Source: Paraburkholderia azotifigens (GTDB lineage Bacteria; Pseudomonadota; Gammaproteobacteria; Burkholderiales; Burkholderiaceae). From it: a stretch of DNA of 64,000 bases. A model generated the notes under the pieces. The model was not told the origin of the DNA and made no database searches. It worked only from the letters and a program-made list of their open reading frames with translations. The stretch's first letter is position 1; every line of letters begins with the position of its first letter. Of this stretch, positions 1 to 8,401 are shown in pieces. Position numbers and translations under genes: made by a program. Location of the stretch: NCBI RefSeq assembly GCF_007995085.1, contig NZ_VOQS01000003.1:1860001-1924000 (forward strand), written 5' to 3'.

Positions 1-237
1 GATCCGTTTCTTCGCGCCTGCGAGATCGTGTGCATCGACCAGCTTCGATGTATCGGCCACAACGACGCGGAATTTCGACAGATCACCAAGCTTCGAAGCT
101 TCTGTCGCCGCATTTGCGTAAGAGACGGGCGAAAGCGCCGTGACCCATTGCGGAGTCTTCGCGCTGTATGACACGCCGGACACGACGGCTACCGTCGTTG
201 CGACAAGAAGTCCCGACCTGACGATGGCGTGTTTCAT
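1..237 (-). CDS. Putative exported protein, N-terminal part (cut by window edge)
   Basis: The minus-strand reading frame begins at an ATG at 237 and runs off the left edge, so only the first 79 residues are visible. A GGAGA ribosome site lies just upstream of the start. The N-terminus is a signal-peptide-like stretch (KHAIVRSGLLVATTVAVVSG) followed by a region with DLSKFRVVVADTSKLVD and DLAGAKKRI. This resembles small periplasmic proteins found beside COG4705 membrane proteins in Burkholderiales. The next gene upstream on the same strand is such a protein, so the two may be co-transcribed. The function is unknown, and the missing C-terminus limits the call. Confidence 0.7.
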   Translation of the reverse strand, partial: MKHAIVRSGLLVATTVAVVSGVSYSAKTPQWVTALSPVSYANAATEASKLGDLSKFRVVVADTSKLVDAHDLAGAKKRI

Positions 238-298
238 TCTTGATTCTCCGTTCGAGAGACAGCGATAAATGGACAAATAATGGGGCGCAGAAATGTGG

Positions 299-1069
299 TC
301 ATGTGGTGCTGGCGTTGCCGTGTCTGGTCCGCGCTGCGGTGTGCAGGATGACGAGCATGACGATCACCGAAAGAAAGGCGACGCTGGTGACGATCGTGCC
401 CATACCCATGCCGCCATATTCCCTGGATTGCGAGAGAAGATCGCCGAGCGAGGCGCCGAAGGGTCGGGTGAGGATGTATGCGAGCCAGAAGGTCAGCACG
501 CGATTCGCGCCGAGGTAGGCGGCCACACCCATCATGACGAGCAGAAAGCCGAATACGACTACGCCGGGACCGAAGCCGAGTCCCAGCGCTTCAGTTGCCA
601 GGTCGCCGGCCGCCGTCCCCAGTGCGAACGTCACGAGGATAGCCGCCCAGTAAAACAGCTCGCGCTTGCGAGTGACGATGGTATGAATGGAAAGCGTTCG
701 TTCGCTCTGGTACCAGACCTCAAAGATCACGCAGAGCAGGACACCGAATGCGGCGGTGCTGACGTAAAGACTCACGCCGAGAACATCGCTGAGCAAGTCG
801 GTCAACTGCGTGCCGACGATGCTCACCAGCACTACGGTTAGCCAGTAAATCCATGGAACGTAGGCCCGCTTCTTCAACTGCGCGACGAGCGCCGCCGCGA
901 GGAACATGAGCGTGAGCGCTATCGTCACCGCGGTGCCAAGGCCGACGTGAACGGCGAGATAGTCGGCGCCCGTTTCGCCGACAGTGGTGGATAGAACCTT
1001 GATTGTCCAGAAGGCGATCGTGACTTCGGGAACCTTGTTCTGCAGCATCGCGTGATGTTCGCGTGACAT
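299..1069 (-). CDS. COG4705-family multi-pass inner-membrane protein
   Basis: A 256-residue, very hydrophobic protein with about eight predicted membrane spans. It carries the family opening KVPEVTIAFWTIKVLSTTVGE and a second, related half (KRELFYWAAILVTFALGTAAGD, then an FGPGVVVFG segment), which fits the internal duplication of the DUF347/COG4705 membrane-anchored family. An AGGA ribosome site precedes the start. It is followed on the same strand, after about 60 bp, by the exported protein at the left edge. No biochemical role is established for the family as far as I know; a transport or ion-related function would be a guess. Confidence 0.85.
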   Translation of the reverse strand: MSREHHAMLQNKVPEVTIAFWTIKVLSTTVGETGADYLAVHVGLGTAVTIALTLMFLAAALVAQLKKRAYVPWIYWLTVVLVSIVGTQLTDLLSDVLGVSLYVSTAAFGVLLCVIFEVWYQSERTLSIHTIVTRKRELFYWAAILVTFALGTAAGDLATEALGLGFGPGVVVFGFLLVMMGVAAYLGANRVLTFWLAYILTRPFGASLGDLLSQSREYGGMGMGTIVTSVAFLSVIVMLVILHTAARTRHGNASTT

Positions 1070-1435
1070 TCCTTTGCACCCCTTTTCTCACGATGAGTCA
1101 CTCGTTTTTCAGGTTGCACTATGAGGGCGCGTACCTTATCGAATGCTTAGGGGATGGATTGCGAGCGCTGTTATTTCTCTTGCTGGATCGCGAATCGCGA
1201 TTGCGTTAGATAACAGGATCGTAATCATGCTGCCAGCATGTCGTTATCGTGACACGCGGACAATCCTTCATCATGTGATCCAGTCGATGGCCCACGACCG
1301 AAGAATCGGATATGCGGTTCTGGAAGATAAGGATTCTTTAAGTTGTCGGGACTAGTCTGAACGTGAAGCACCGCCGGTTCGATTCTGAATGCGGATAGTT
1401 GCTTGCCAATTTATTGCTCATCAAAGGAGAGCCAG
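1070..1435. other. Intergenic region with an inverted repeat
   Basis: No convincing gene is seen here; the short reading frames lack coding character. Positions 1209-1248 hold a nested dyad: GATAAC...GTTATC outside, and CATGCTG/CAGCATG around position 1233 inside. It could be an operator or a weak RNA hairpin in the space between the divergent genes at 1069 (minus) and 1436 (plus). Confidence 0.4.
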
Positions 1436-1732
1436 ATGAAAATCTCATTCACCATTTCCATGATCGTTGCTGCGCTCGCAATGCCGATGATTTCATACGC
1501 AAAAGCCGATTCGAATGGATTGACGCGCGACGAGGTCAAGGCGCAGATCGTGCAAGCGGGGAAGGACGGCACCTTGCACCAGTCGAAGGTGCACTACCCC
1601 GAATACGATCAGAATGCTTCTGCTGCAGGACGACAGTCCGCGAGCGGATATGGAACGATGCCGTTGAATTTCTCGCAGTCGGGCTCGCCAGTAAAGAGCG
1701 GAAGCAATAGCCAGCTGTTCGAGCACCATTGA
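1436..1732 (+). CDS. DUF4148-type small exported protein
   Basis: A 98-residue protein. The start at 1436 is preferred over an upstream in-frame ATG because AAAGGAGAGCCAG sits directly before it. The first 23 residues form a signal peptide ending near SYA. The mature part begins LTRDEVKAQIVQAGKDG, the pattern of DUF4148 proteins that are abundant in Burkholderia and often respond to stress. The C-terminal half is Ser/Gly/Gln-rich and probably disordered. It is monocistronic as far as can be seen. The function of the family is unknown. Confidence 0.8.
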   Translation: MKISFTISMIVAALAMPMISYAKADSNGLTRDEVKAQIVQAGKDGTLHQSKVHYPEYDQNASAAGRQSASGYGTMPLNFSQSGSPVKSGSNSQLFEHH

Positions 1733-1744
1733 TGCGTACACGGG

Positions 1745-2133
1745 CTATCGCGCGATGGCCCAGTCGATTGCCGCATCGAACAGTGGTTGTCCCGATGACG
1801 AGAGGTTCGTGAACGAATCGTTGCTCATCGAGCGGCACGGGCAGCGTGCGCCATCCGGGAAGGACGTCCCTGGACGACACCGTCGACGAAATGACGATCA
1901 GCCCGGCGTCGCGCGCGAGTTCGGTGCGAGGGTTCTGATCGACGAGTTGCACCGGATAGCCCCGTTCGCGAAGATGCGTGGCAATCCGTTCGTCGACGGC
2001 GATGTCAAGGCCGTTCGGTTGCACGACCATGACGATCCTGTTTCGTGCATCGCGGGCTTTGGCGCGGATCGTGCCCGGCATGATCGATGCCGTCATGAGA
2101 CCGAGCGCGGAAAGGAGTGCGGTTCTACGTTTC
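1745..2133 (-). pseudogene. Remnant of an exported hypothetical protein with an internal deletion
   Basis: The frame starting at 2133 gives a signal peptide (MKRRTALLSALGLMTASIMPG) and a Rossmann-like start (RIVMVVQPNGLDIAVDERI ... LIVISSTVSSRDVLPGWRTLPVPL). Coding sense then stops in that frame and resumes in another frame as SNDSFTNLSSSGQPLFDAAIDWAIAR followed by a stop at 1745. The second piece looks like the normal C-terminal helix of the same kind of protein (LFDAA.DWA). I read this as one gene that lost its middle part through a deletion that also shifted the frame. The family name is not certain. Confidence 0.55.
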
Positions 2134-2152
2134 ATCACAGCTTCCTCGTGCA

Positions 2153-2286
2153 TCAGAACTCGAGTGTGGACAGGAGCGACACTTGCCGCGCATCGCCGAC
2201 CGCCACGAAATAGCGGTTGGCGCTCGACGGATAGTAGGTCTTGTTGAAGAGGTTCTTGACGTTCAGCTGAAACGAAAACGGGTCGC
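2153..2286 (-). pseudogene. C-terminal stub of a TonB-dependent siderophore receptor
   Basis: In one minus-strand frame the sequence reads DPFSFQLNVKNLFNKTYYPS, then ANRYFVAVGDARQVSLLSTLEF and a stop. This is the typical last two to three beta strands of a TonB-dependent receptor, including the usual terminal phenylalanine. No start or upstream receptor sequence is present; the coding sense begins next to a terminator-like hairpin. This is a deletion remnant of an outer-membrane iron-siderophore receptor. A second receptor stub lies on the plus strand at about 3241-3579. Confidence 0.8.
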
Positions 2287-2297
2287 ACGCACTGCAT

Positions 2298-2329
2298 AAA
2301 AAACGGGCCCGGCAAAAATGGCCGGGCCC
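2298..2329 (-). terminator. Rho-independent terminator, minus-strand direction
   Basis: GGGCCCGGC at 2305-2313 pairs perfectly with GCCGGGCCC at 2321-2329 around a seven-base loop. Read on the minus strand, the stem is followed by a run of Ts (As at 2298-2303). It would stop transcripts coming from the bacterioferritin gene side. Confidence 0.8.
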
Positions 2330-2652
2330 TCATAAAGGCGGCTGGGGAAGGCGACCGAAAGTACTGATGTATCGTCGATACCCTAACTCAACCACCTGCG
2401 TGGACGGAGTGCTTCAAGGACAGGAGAAGCATAGCGCCGGATGGCTTAGCAATTTCTTAAGCAGTTGCATCGGGCGCATCTTTTCGATTGCCGTCGTTGA
2501 CGGCTGCTTGTTTAGAAGCTGTGGCATCGCTTGAAGAAGAATCCATAAGACCGAATGGCGATATCGGCGCGATTGATTTTGAAGACCTTGCGCTGTCAAG
2601 GCTGTATTCACGCCTCAGCGCCTGGCGGACGCAATCACGTTGCTATCGACGC
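2330..2652. other. Intergenic region without recognised genes
   Basis: This 323-base stretch lies between the terminator and the end of the bacterioferritin gene. Reading frames here are short and show no family signal. Nothing else is seen. Confidence 0.4.
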
Positions 2653-3129
2653 TTATCCCGGCGAACCCATCGCCGATTGCTGGTAGTTCTGGATTCCAAT
2701 CTTGTCGATCAACTCGATCTGAATCTCCAGCCAGTCGATGTGATCTTCCGTGTCGTCGAGGATGTCGGAGAAGATCACTCTCGACGCGTAGTCTTTGACC
2801 AATTCGCAGTAAGCGATCGCCTCTTTGCAGTGAGCCTGCGCGGATTGTTCGAGCTTGAGGTCGCATTGCAGCACCTCGAGCGTATCTTCGCCGACGAGGA
2901 GCTTCGCGAGATCCTGCAAATTAGGCAGACCGTCGAGCATGAAGATTCGCTCGATCAGCTTGTCGGCATGCTTCATTTCCTCGATCGACTCGTCGTACTC
3001 ATGCTTGCCGAGCTGTTCGAGACCCCAGTGCTTGTAGAGGCGTGCATGCATAAAGTACTGATTGATCGCCGTCAGTTCGTACTTTAGTTCGGCGTTCAGA
3101 TATTCAATGACTTTTGGATCGGCTTGCAT
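2653..3129 (-). CDS. bfr: Bacterioferritin
   Basis: A 158-residue haem-binding iron-storage protein that forms a 24-subunit shell and oxidises Fe2+ at a di-iron centre. The start at 3129 (MQADPKVIEYLN) is chosen over one five codons upstream because GGGAG lies six bases before it and it matches the family N-terminus. The four-helix bundle is complete. Ferroxidase ligands are visible as LKYE (helix A), EEMKHAD (Glu and His, with the haem-ligand Met in between), LKLE (helix C) and DDTEDHIDW (helix D). No bacterioferritin-associated ferredoxin gene is adjacent. Flanking TonB-receptor stubs suggest a former iron-uptake neighbourhood. Confidence 0.97.
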   Translation of the reverse strand: MQADPKVIEYLNAELKYELTAINQYFMHARLYKHWGLEQLGKHEYDESIEEMKHADKLIERIFMLDGLPNLQDLAKLLVGEDTLEVLQCDLKLEQSAQAHCKEAIAYCELVKDYASRVIFSDILDDTEDHIDWLEIQIELIDKIGIQNYQQSAMGSPG

Positions 3130-3240
3130 GGCAACTCCCGTCATTCGGCAAAACTTCCTAGAGGATAGACGGTAGACGCAAGCAGGGTGATAACGAGACC
3201 GGGAGTGAAAACGATTCGCTTTCTAGATCTCTGTACGAGC

Positions 3241-3579
3241 CTCAAGGTCACGCGGGATCGGATCTACCGCGCGCCGCGTTGGACGCTGACTGGCCGCGTC
3301 GAATACAACCCATCGTATATGCACCGCCTGACGCTTGCATTCGGTGGCCGTTACGTGAGCGACATGGCTGTCGATGCCGCGAATACGCAATTCGTGCCGG
3401 CCTATACAGTGTTCGATCTGAGCGGCAAGTACGAAACGCGCATTGCGGGCAAGGAAGTGACGTTCCGCGCGGGCATCAACAACCTCTTGAATCGCCGGTA
3501 CTGGACGACTGCATGGGGCTATTACGTCAGCCCGTCGGCTACGCGTACTGCTGTAGCGAGCGCGACGATGCAGTTCTGA
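3241..3579 (+). pseudogene. C-terminal fragment of a TonB-dependent receptor
   Basis: The frame ending at 3579 reads RAPRWTLTGRVEYNPSY, RLTLAFGGRYVSDM, PAYTVFDLSGKYET, VTFRAGINNLLNRRYW and ends in ATRTAVASATMQF. These are the last five or so beta strands of an outer-membrane TonB-dependent siderophore receptor, with the characteristic NNLLNRRYW motif and terminal Phe. The plug domain and most of the barrel are missing and no good start precedes the homologous part. It is non-functional as a receptor. It comes from a different receptor than the 2153-2286 stub, because both carry the C-terminal strand. Confidence 0.8.
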
Positions 3580-3759
3580 GCGCGAATCAAACCAGCCGTC
3601 GAGCAAACAGGTGTTGACCACTTATCACGACTGACGCTAGCATCCAGTACATGTCGATCCACAGCACACCCCTCGTCCTGTTCGCACGCGCATGTTGCCA
3701 TGACATGCCGGAGGGAGGCTGCGTCTAGCGTTCGCTATACGTCGAGTCAATTGCCTTCT

Positions 3760-3797
3760 GGCCGCCCGTTGAAAAACCGGCGGCCTTTTTGTTTTTG
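3760..3797 (+). terminator. Strong rho-independent terminator upstream of cysS
   Basis: GGCCGCC at 3760-3766 pairs with GGCGGCC at 3779-3785 and is followed by TTTTTGTTTTTG. It reads in the plus direction and ends 26 bases before the cysS start. It could terminate transcription from the receptor remnant region, or act as a leader attenuator for cysS; the sequence alone does not decide. Confidence 0.8.
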
Positions 3798-3823
3798 TTC
3801 AATGCCGCAGAACGGAGAGTGCC

Positions 3824-5230
3824 ATGCCGCCGCTCATGTTGTACGACACCTGGTCGCGCACGCTGCGCCCGTTTGTATCGATCGATGCGGGCCGTGTCGG
3901 CATGTACTGCTGCGGACCGACTGTCTATGACCACGCGCATATCGGCAATCTGAGAACCTATGTGTTCGAGGATATCTTGCGCCGCGCGTTAGTGCGCAAT
4001 GGCTACGAAGTGCGACATGTCGTGAACATCACCGATGTCGGCCATCTGGTCTCCGATGCCGATGAAGGCGAGGACAAGATGGAGAAGGGCAGCCGACGCA
4101 CGGGCGAGTCGGCGTGGACAATTGCGAATCGCTATACCGACGCGTTCATGTCGGACTGGCGCGCGCTCAATCTGCTGGCGCCGTCGGTGTGGTGCCGCGC
4201 CACCGATCATATCGCTGAGCAAATCGCCTTTATCGTTGAACTCGAACATGCGGGTTATGTGTACAGGACGGACGACGGCCTCTACTTCGATACCAGCAAG
4301 CAGGATAGCTACGGCCACATCGCAAGACTCGATCGCGCTGGCTTGCAGGCGGGCAAGCGCGTAGGGCTTGGTGCAAAGAAGAACATTACTGACTTCGCGC
4401 TGTGGAAGTTCAGTGCCCTCGATGTGAAGCGGCAAATGGAATGGGACAGTCCTTGGGGGCGCGGCTTTCCAGGGTGGCATATCGAGTGCTCGGCGATGTC
4501 CGCGAAGTACCTTGGCACATGGTTCGATATCCATTGCGGTGGCGAAGACCATGTCGCCGTGCATCACAGCAATGAAATCGCACAGACGGAAGCGGCCTAC
4601 GGTACGCGCCTCGCGAACTTCTGGATGCATGGTCACTTTCTGACGCTAAGCGCCGGGAAGATGTCGAAGTCCGGTGGAGATTTCATTCGTCTGCAAACGC
4701 TGAACGACAGGCATATCGATCCGATTGCATATCGGTATCTATGCCTTGCCGCGCACTATCGCAGCAACTTGCATTTCACATGGGCATCGCTGGATGCGGC
4801 GCAGACCGCGTTGAACCGGCTTCGTCACGCTTATGCAGGTTGGCCCGAAGGCGGCGCCGTCGATGCTCGATTCGTCGAGCGATTCGACGCGCGAGTGAAT
4901 GAGGATCTCGACGTCCCCAGTGCGCTCGCCGTGCTTTGGGAACTGGTGAAGAGCGACTCGCCGGCCGCGACGCGGCGCGCGACCGTCGACAGTTTCGATG
5001 CAGTGCTGGGGCTCGGATTGCGCGACTGGACGCTTCCCGCGACAGAGATTCCCGACGACATTCAGGGGCTGCTCGACGAACGCATGCGAGTGCGGCTCGA
5101 ACGCGACTGGGCAAAGGCCGACGAGCTAAGAGCCAGGTTACGGCTTTTGGGCTGGCGAGTTGAAGATGGTCGCGATGGACAACGTGTAGTCCGGATATCT
5201 GCCGACAATCCAGATCACATTGCTTCGTGA
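3824..5230 (+). CDS. cysS: Cysteinyl-tRNA synthetase, divergent type
   Basis: A 468-residue class I aminoacyl-tRNA synthetase that charges tRNA-Cys with cysteine using ATP. The HIGH motif appears as HIGN near residue 40 and KMSKS is intact near residue 283. The zinc site looks complete: Cys in YCCGPTVYD, Cys in HIECSAMS, and His/Glu in HHSNEIAQTE. GGAGAG precedes the ATG. The N-terminal wording (CCGPTVYDHAHIGNLRTYVFEDILRR) differs from what I recall of the usual Burkholderia CysS (CGITVYDYCHLGHAR), so this may be a second, horizontally acquired copy. The terminator just upstream suggests independent transcription or attenuation. Confidence 0.95.
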   Translation: MPPLMLYDTWSRTLRPFVSIDAGRVGMYCCGPTVYDHAHIGNLRTYVFEDILRRALVRNGYEVRHVVNITDVGHLVSDADEGEDKMEKGSRRTGESAWTIANRYTDAFMSDWRALNLLAPSVWCRATDHIAEQIAFIVELEHAGYVYRTDDGLYFDTSKQDSYGHIARLDRAGLQAGKRVGLGAKKNITDFALWKFSALDVKRQMEWDSPWGRGFPGWHIECSAMSAKYLGTWFDIHCGGEDHVAVHHSNEIAQTEAAYGTRLANFWMHGHFLTLSAGKMSKSGGDFIRLQTLNDRHIDPIAYRYLCLAAHYRSNLHFTWASLDAAQTALNRLRHAYAGWPEGGAVDARFVERFDARVNEDLDVPSALAVLWELVKSDSPAATRRATVDSFDAVLGLGLRDWTLPATEIPDDIQGLLDERMRVRLERDWAKADELRARLRLLGWRVEDGRDGQRVVRISADNPDHIAS

Positions 5231-5357
5231 TCGCCACGTAAGTTCGATCCGAGACGCACTTCCGTCAATGATGCATCGTCAAGTTCAATCAGCTTCGCTG
5301 AACCCGATGCTTTGCGGCGTCATCGGATTGCGACCTGCCAGCCCTGGCCTCTCACCC

Positions 5358-5397
5358 AAAAAAAATGGCGCCGCAGACATCGAGCCTGCAGCGCCAT
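5358..5397 (-). terminator. Rho-independent terminator of acnB
   Basis: ATGGCGCCGCAG (5365-5376) pairs with CTGCAGCGCCAT (5386-5397), with a run of eight As at 5358-5365 that reads as Ts on the minus strand. It lies about 45 bases after the acnB stop codon and points the right way. Confidence 0.85.
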
Positions 5398-5443
5398 CTC
5401 ACCAGCTACGACGCAAACGACACGCCGTAGCCCGCAAACACAC

Positions 5444-8029
5444 TTACATCTGCACGGTGTCCGCCACTTCCTTGAAGTCTTCGATCTGGTCGAAGTTCAT
5501 GTACTGATAGATCTTGTCGCCGTTCGCGTTGATGACGCCGATGTCGGCCATGTACTCTTCCTTCGACGGAATCTTGCCCAGACGCGAGCAGATTGCTGCC
5601 AGTTCCGCTGAGCCGAGGTACACGTTCGTGTTCTTGCCCAGACGGTTCGGGAAGTTACGCGTCGACGTCGACATGACCGTCGCGCCTTCGCGCACCTGTG
5701 CCTGGTTGCCCATGCACAGCGAGCAGCCCGGCATTTCGGTGCGCGCGCCAGCGGTGCCGAAGACGCCGTAGTGGCCTTCTTCCGTCAGCTGCTTCTGGTC
5801 CATCTTGGTCGGCGGAGCGACCCACAGCTTGACGGGGATATCGCGCTTGCCTTCCAGCAGCTTCGACGCGGCACGGAAGTGACCGATGTTGGTCATGCAC
5901 GAGCCGATGAACACTTCGTCGATCTTCGCGCCGGCCACGTCCGACAGCGTCTTCACGTCGTCCGGATCGTTCGGGCACGCCACGATCGGCTCGTGGATGT
6001 CGGCCAGATCGATTTCGATGACGGCTGCGTACTCGGCGTCGGCATCCGGCGACAGCAGTTGCGGGTCGGCCAGCCATTGCTGCATCGCCTTGATACGGCG
6101 CTGCAGGCTGCGCGGATCCTGATAGCCCTGCGCGATCATCCACTTCAGCAGCGTGATGTTGCTGTTGAGGTACTCGATGATCGGTTCCTTGTTCAGGTGC
6201 ACCGTGCAACCGGCGGCCGAACGCTCAGCCGACGCGTCCGACAGTTCGAACGCCTGCTCGACCTTCAGGTCCGGCAGACCTTCGATTTCGAGAATGCGGC
6301 CCGAGAAAATGTTCTTCTTGCCCTGCTTGGCGACCGTCAGCGTGCCTTGCTTGATCGCGTACAGCGGAATCGCGTTGACGAGGTCGCGCAGCGTCACGCC
6401 CGGCTGCATCTTGCCCTTGAAGCGGACCAGCACCGATTCCGGCATGTCCAGCGGCATCGTGCCCGTCGCAGCCGCGAAGGCGACCAGACCCGAACCCGCC
6501 GGGAAGCTGATGCCGATCGGGAAGCGCGTGTGCGAGTCGCCGCCCGTGCCGACGGTGTCGGGCAGCAGCATGCGGTTGAGCCACGAGTGGATCACGCCGT
6601 CGCCCGGACGCAGCGCGATGCCGCCACGGTTGCTGATGAAGTTCGGCAGCGTCTGGTGCGTCTTTACGTCCACCGGCTTCGGATAAGCGGCCGTGTGGCA
6701 GAACGACTGCATGACGAGGTCGGCGGAGAAGCCGAGGCACGCCAGATCCTTCAGTTCGTCGCGGGTCATCGGGCCCGTGGTGTCCTGCGAGCCGACCGAG
6801 GTCATCTTCGGTTCGCAGTACGTGCCCGGACGCACGCCCTGGCCTTCCGGCAGACCGCAGGCGCGGCCAACCATCTTCTGCGCGAGCGAGAAGCCCTTGG
6901 TGCTGCTGGCCGGCTGCTGCGGCAGGCGGAAGAGTGTGGACGGAGCCAGGCCCAGCGCTTCGCGCGCCTTGGCCGTCAGGCCGCGGCCGATGATCAGCGG
7001 AATGCGGCCGCCGGCGCGCACTTCATCGAACAGCACGTCGGACTTGACCTGGAATTCGGCGATGACCGCGCCGTTCTTCAGCGCCTTGCCTTCGTAAGGG
7101 CGCAGTTCGACCACGTCGCCCATTTCCATCTGCGACACGTCGAGTTCGATCGGCAGCGCGCCTGCGTCTTCCATCGTGTTGTAGAAGATGGGGGCGATCT
7201 TGCTGCCGAGGCACACGCCGCCGAAGCGCTTGTTCGGGATGAAGGGAATGTCTTCGCCCGTGAACCACAGCACCGAGTTGGTCGCCGACTTGCGCGAGGA
7301 GCCCGTGCCGACCACGTCACCCACGTACGCGACCAGGTGGCCCTTTTCCTTCAGCGACTCGATGAACTTGACGGGACCGCGCTTGCCGTCTTCTTCCGGC
7401 GTGATGCCGGGACGCGCGTTCTTCAGCATCGCCAGCGCGTGCAGCGGGATGTCCGGGCGGGTGGTCGCATCCGGGGCGGGCGACAGGTCGTCGGTGTTCG
7501 TTTCGCCCGTCACCTTGAAGACGGTGATGGTCAGGCTTTGCGGCACTTCGGGACGGCTCGTGAACCACTCGGCGTCGGCCCAGCTTTGCATCACGGCGCG
7601 GGCGTTGGCGTTGCCCTTGTCGGCGAGTTCCTTGACGTCGTGGAACTGGTCGAACATCAGCAGGGTTTTCTTCAGCGCGTCAGCGGCCACGGCGCCCACT
7701 TCGGCATCGGACAGCAGCTCGATCAGCGGGGAGATGTTGTAGCCGCCCAGCATGGTGCCGAGCAGTTCGGTGGCGCGGGCGCGCGAGATCAGCGCGCAGG
7801 CTGTCTCACCCTTGGCCACGGCAGCCAGGAAGCCTGCCTTCACGCGGGCGGCTTCGTCCACGCCTGCGGGCACGCGGTTGGTGATCAGGTCGAGCAGCGT
7901 CTGCTCTTCGCCGGCGGGCGGATTCGTCAGCAGTTCCACCAGTTCGGCCGTCTGCTGGGCCGACAGCGGCAGGGGAGGAATGCCGAGCGCGGCGCGTGCG
8001 GCCACGTGTGCACGAAAGTTTTCAAGCAT
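5444..8029 (-). CDS. acnB: Bifunctional aconitate hydratase 2 / 2-methylisocitrate dehydratase
   Basis: An 861-residue cytoplasmic TCA-cycle enzyme that interconverts citrate and isocitrate through cis-aconitate. It has the AcnB order: N-terminal HEAT-like helical domain (about 1-160), the swivel domain (about 165-380, with [14 protein letters not shown]), then the catalytic 4Fe-4S domains. The cluster cysteines are in [12 protein letters not shown] and in GCSLCMGNQ. The protein is full length compared with E. coli AcnB. It stands alone, with its own terminator downstream and about 370 bases of upstream space. Confidence 0.97.
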   Translation of the reverse strand: MLENFRAHVAARAALGIPPLPLSAQQTAELVELLTNPPAGEEQTLLDLITNRVPAGVDEAARVKAGFLAAVAKGETACALISRARATELLGTMLGGYNISPLIELLSDAEVGAVAADALKKTLLMFDQFHDVKELADKGNANARAVMQSWADAEWFTSRPEVPQSLTITVFKVTGETNTDDLSPAPDATTRPDIPLHALAMLKNARPGITPEEDGKRGPVKFIESLKEKGHLVAYVGDVVGTGSSRKSATNSVLWFTGEDIPFIPNKRFGGVCLGSKIAPIFYNTMEDAGALPIELDVSQMEMGDVVELRPYEGKALKNGAVIAEFQVKSDVLFDEVRAGGRIPLIIGRGLTAKAREALGLAPSTLFRLPQQPASSTKGFSLAQKMVGRACGLPEGQGVRPGTYCEPKMTSVGSQDTTGPMTRDELKDLACLGFSADLVMQSFCHTAAYPKPVDVKTHQTLPNFISNRGGIALRPGDGVIHSWLNRMLLPDTVGTGGDSHTRFPIGISFPAGSGLVAFAAATGTMPLDMPESVLVRFKGKMQPGVTLRDLVNAIPLYAIKQGTLTVAKQGKKNIFSGRILEIEGLPDLKVEQAFELSDASAERSAAGCTVHLNKEPIIEYLNSNITLLKWMIAQGYQDPRSLQRRIKAMQQWLADPQLLSPDADAEYAAVIEIDLADIHEPIVACPNDPDDVKTLSDVAGAKIDEVFIGSCMTNIGHFRAASKLLEGKRDIPVKLWVAPPTKMDQKQLTEEGHYGVFGTAGARTEMPGCSLCMGNQAQVREGATVMSTSTRNFPNRLGKNTNVYLGSAELAAICSRLGKIPSKEEYMADIGVINANGDKIYQYMNFDQIEDFKEVADTVQM

Positions 8030-8401
8030 GGGGAACCTGCTGTTGTTTGTGTTTCAGGGGGAGGCCTGTCAGGCGCTCCAAGGCTGTGCGGGGCACTGCT
8101 TTCATCGCGATTTTAATTGCAATTCCGCCACAGCGTCAAATGTCTTATGTCTTATATAAGAGTTGGGAGCGGCACCGACCGGCTTGCCTGTAGCCGAAAT
8201 GCCGCTGTCGGCTCACATGCGCCTCCTCGAAAACCCTGGATCGGCGGGCATTTTTGATCCGTTGACATATGACGTCTCACCTAATACCTTGTGTTCATGG
8301 CGCGGCCGGTAAACAGTTTTTTGCCCCGTGCCTGCCGATGTCGGCCTGCCAGCGCGCAGGGCGGACGCAGTCCATCCATTCGCAAATCGCTGAGGTATCA
8401 G
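8030..8401. other. Divergent intergenic region between acnB and the binding-protein gene
   Basis: About 370 bases with no gene. The acnB promoter must lie on the minus strand here; TTATATAAG near 8151-8159 is an AT-rich candidate. On the plus strand TTGACA at 8262-8267 resembles a -35 box and overlaps the repeated TGACATATGA motif. TGAGG before 8402 is the ribosome site of the next gene. Confidence 0.4.
8263..8279 (+). promoter_or_regulatory. Candidate GntR operator upstream of the binding-protein gene
   Basis: The sequence TGACATATGACGTCTCA shares ten bases exactly with the site at 18537 (TGACATATGA) and also the TGACGTCTyAC element. It shares TGACATAT with a site beside the GntR gene at 10831. 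It overlaps a possible -35 box. Operator assignment is inference. Confidence 0.45.

Noticed and set aside
1143..1355. 70-residue plus-strand gene
   Set aside because: It has no ribosome site and covers an inverted repeat in an intergenic region.
3187..3579. Intact small protein of 130 residues
   Set aside because: The sequence is the C-terminal barrel part of a TonB receptor and cannot act alone; the first residues lack homology and a ribosome site.
5771..8116. 781-residue plus-strand open frame opposite aconitase
   Set aside because: It is a shadow of acnB with no family signal and the same biased composition.
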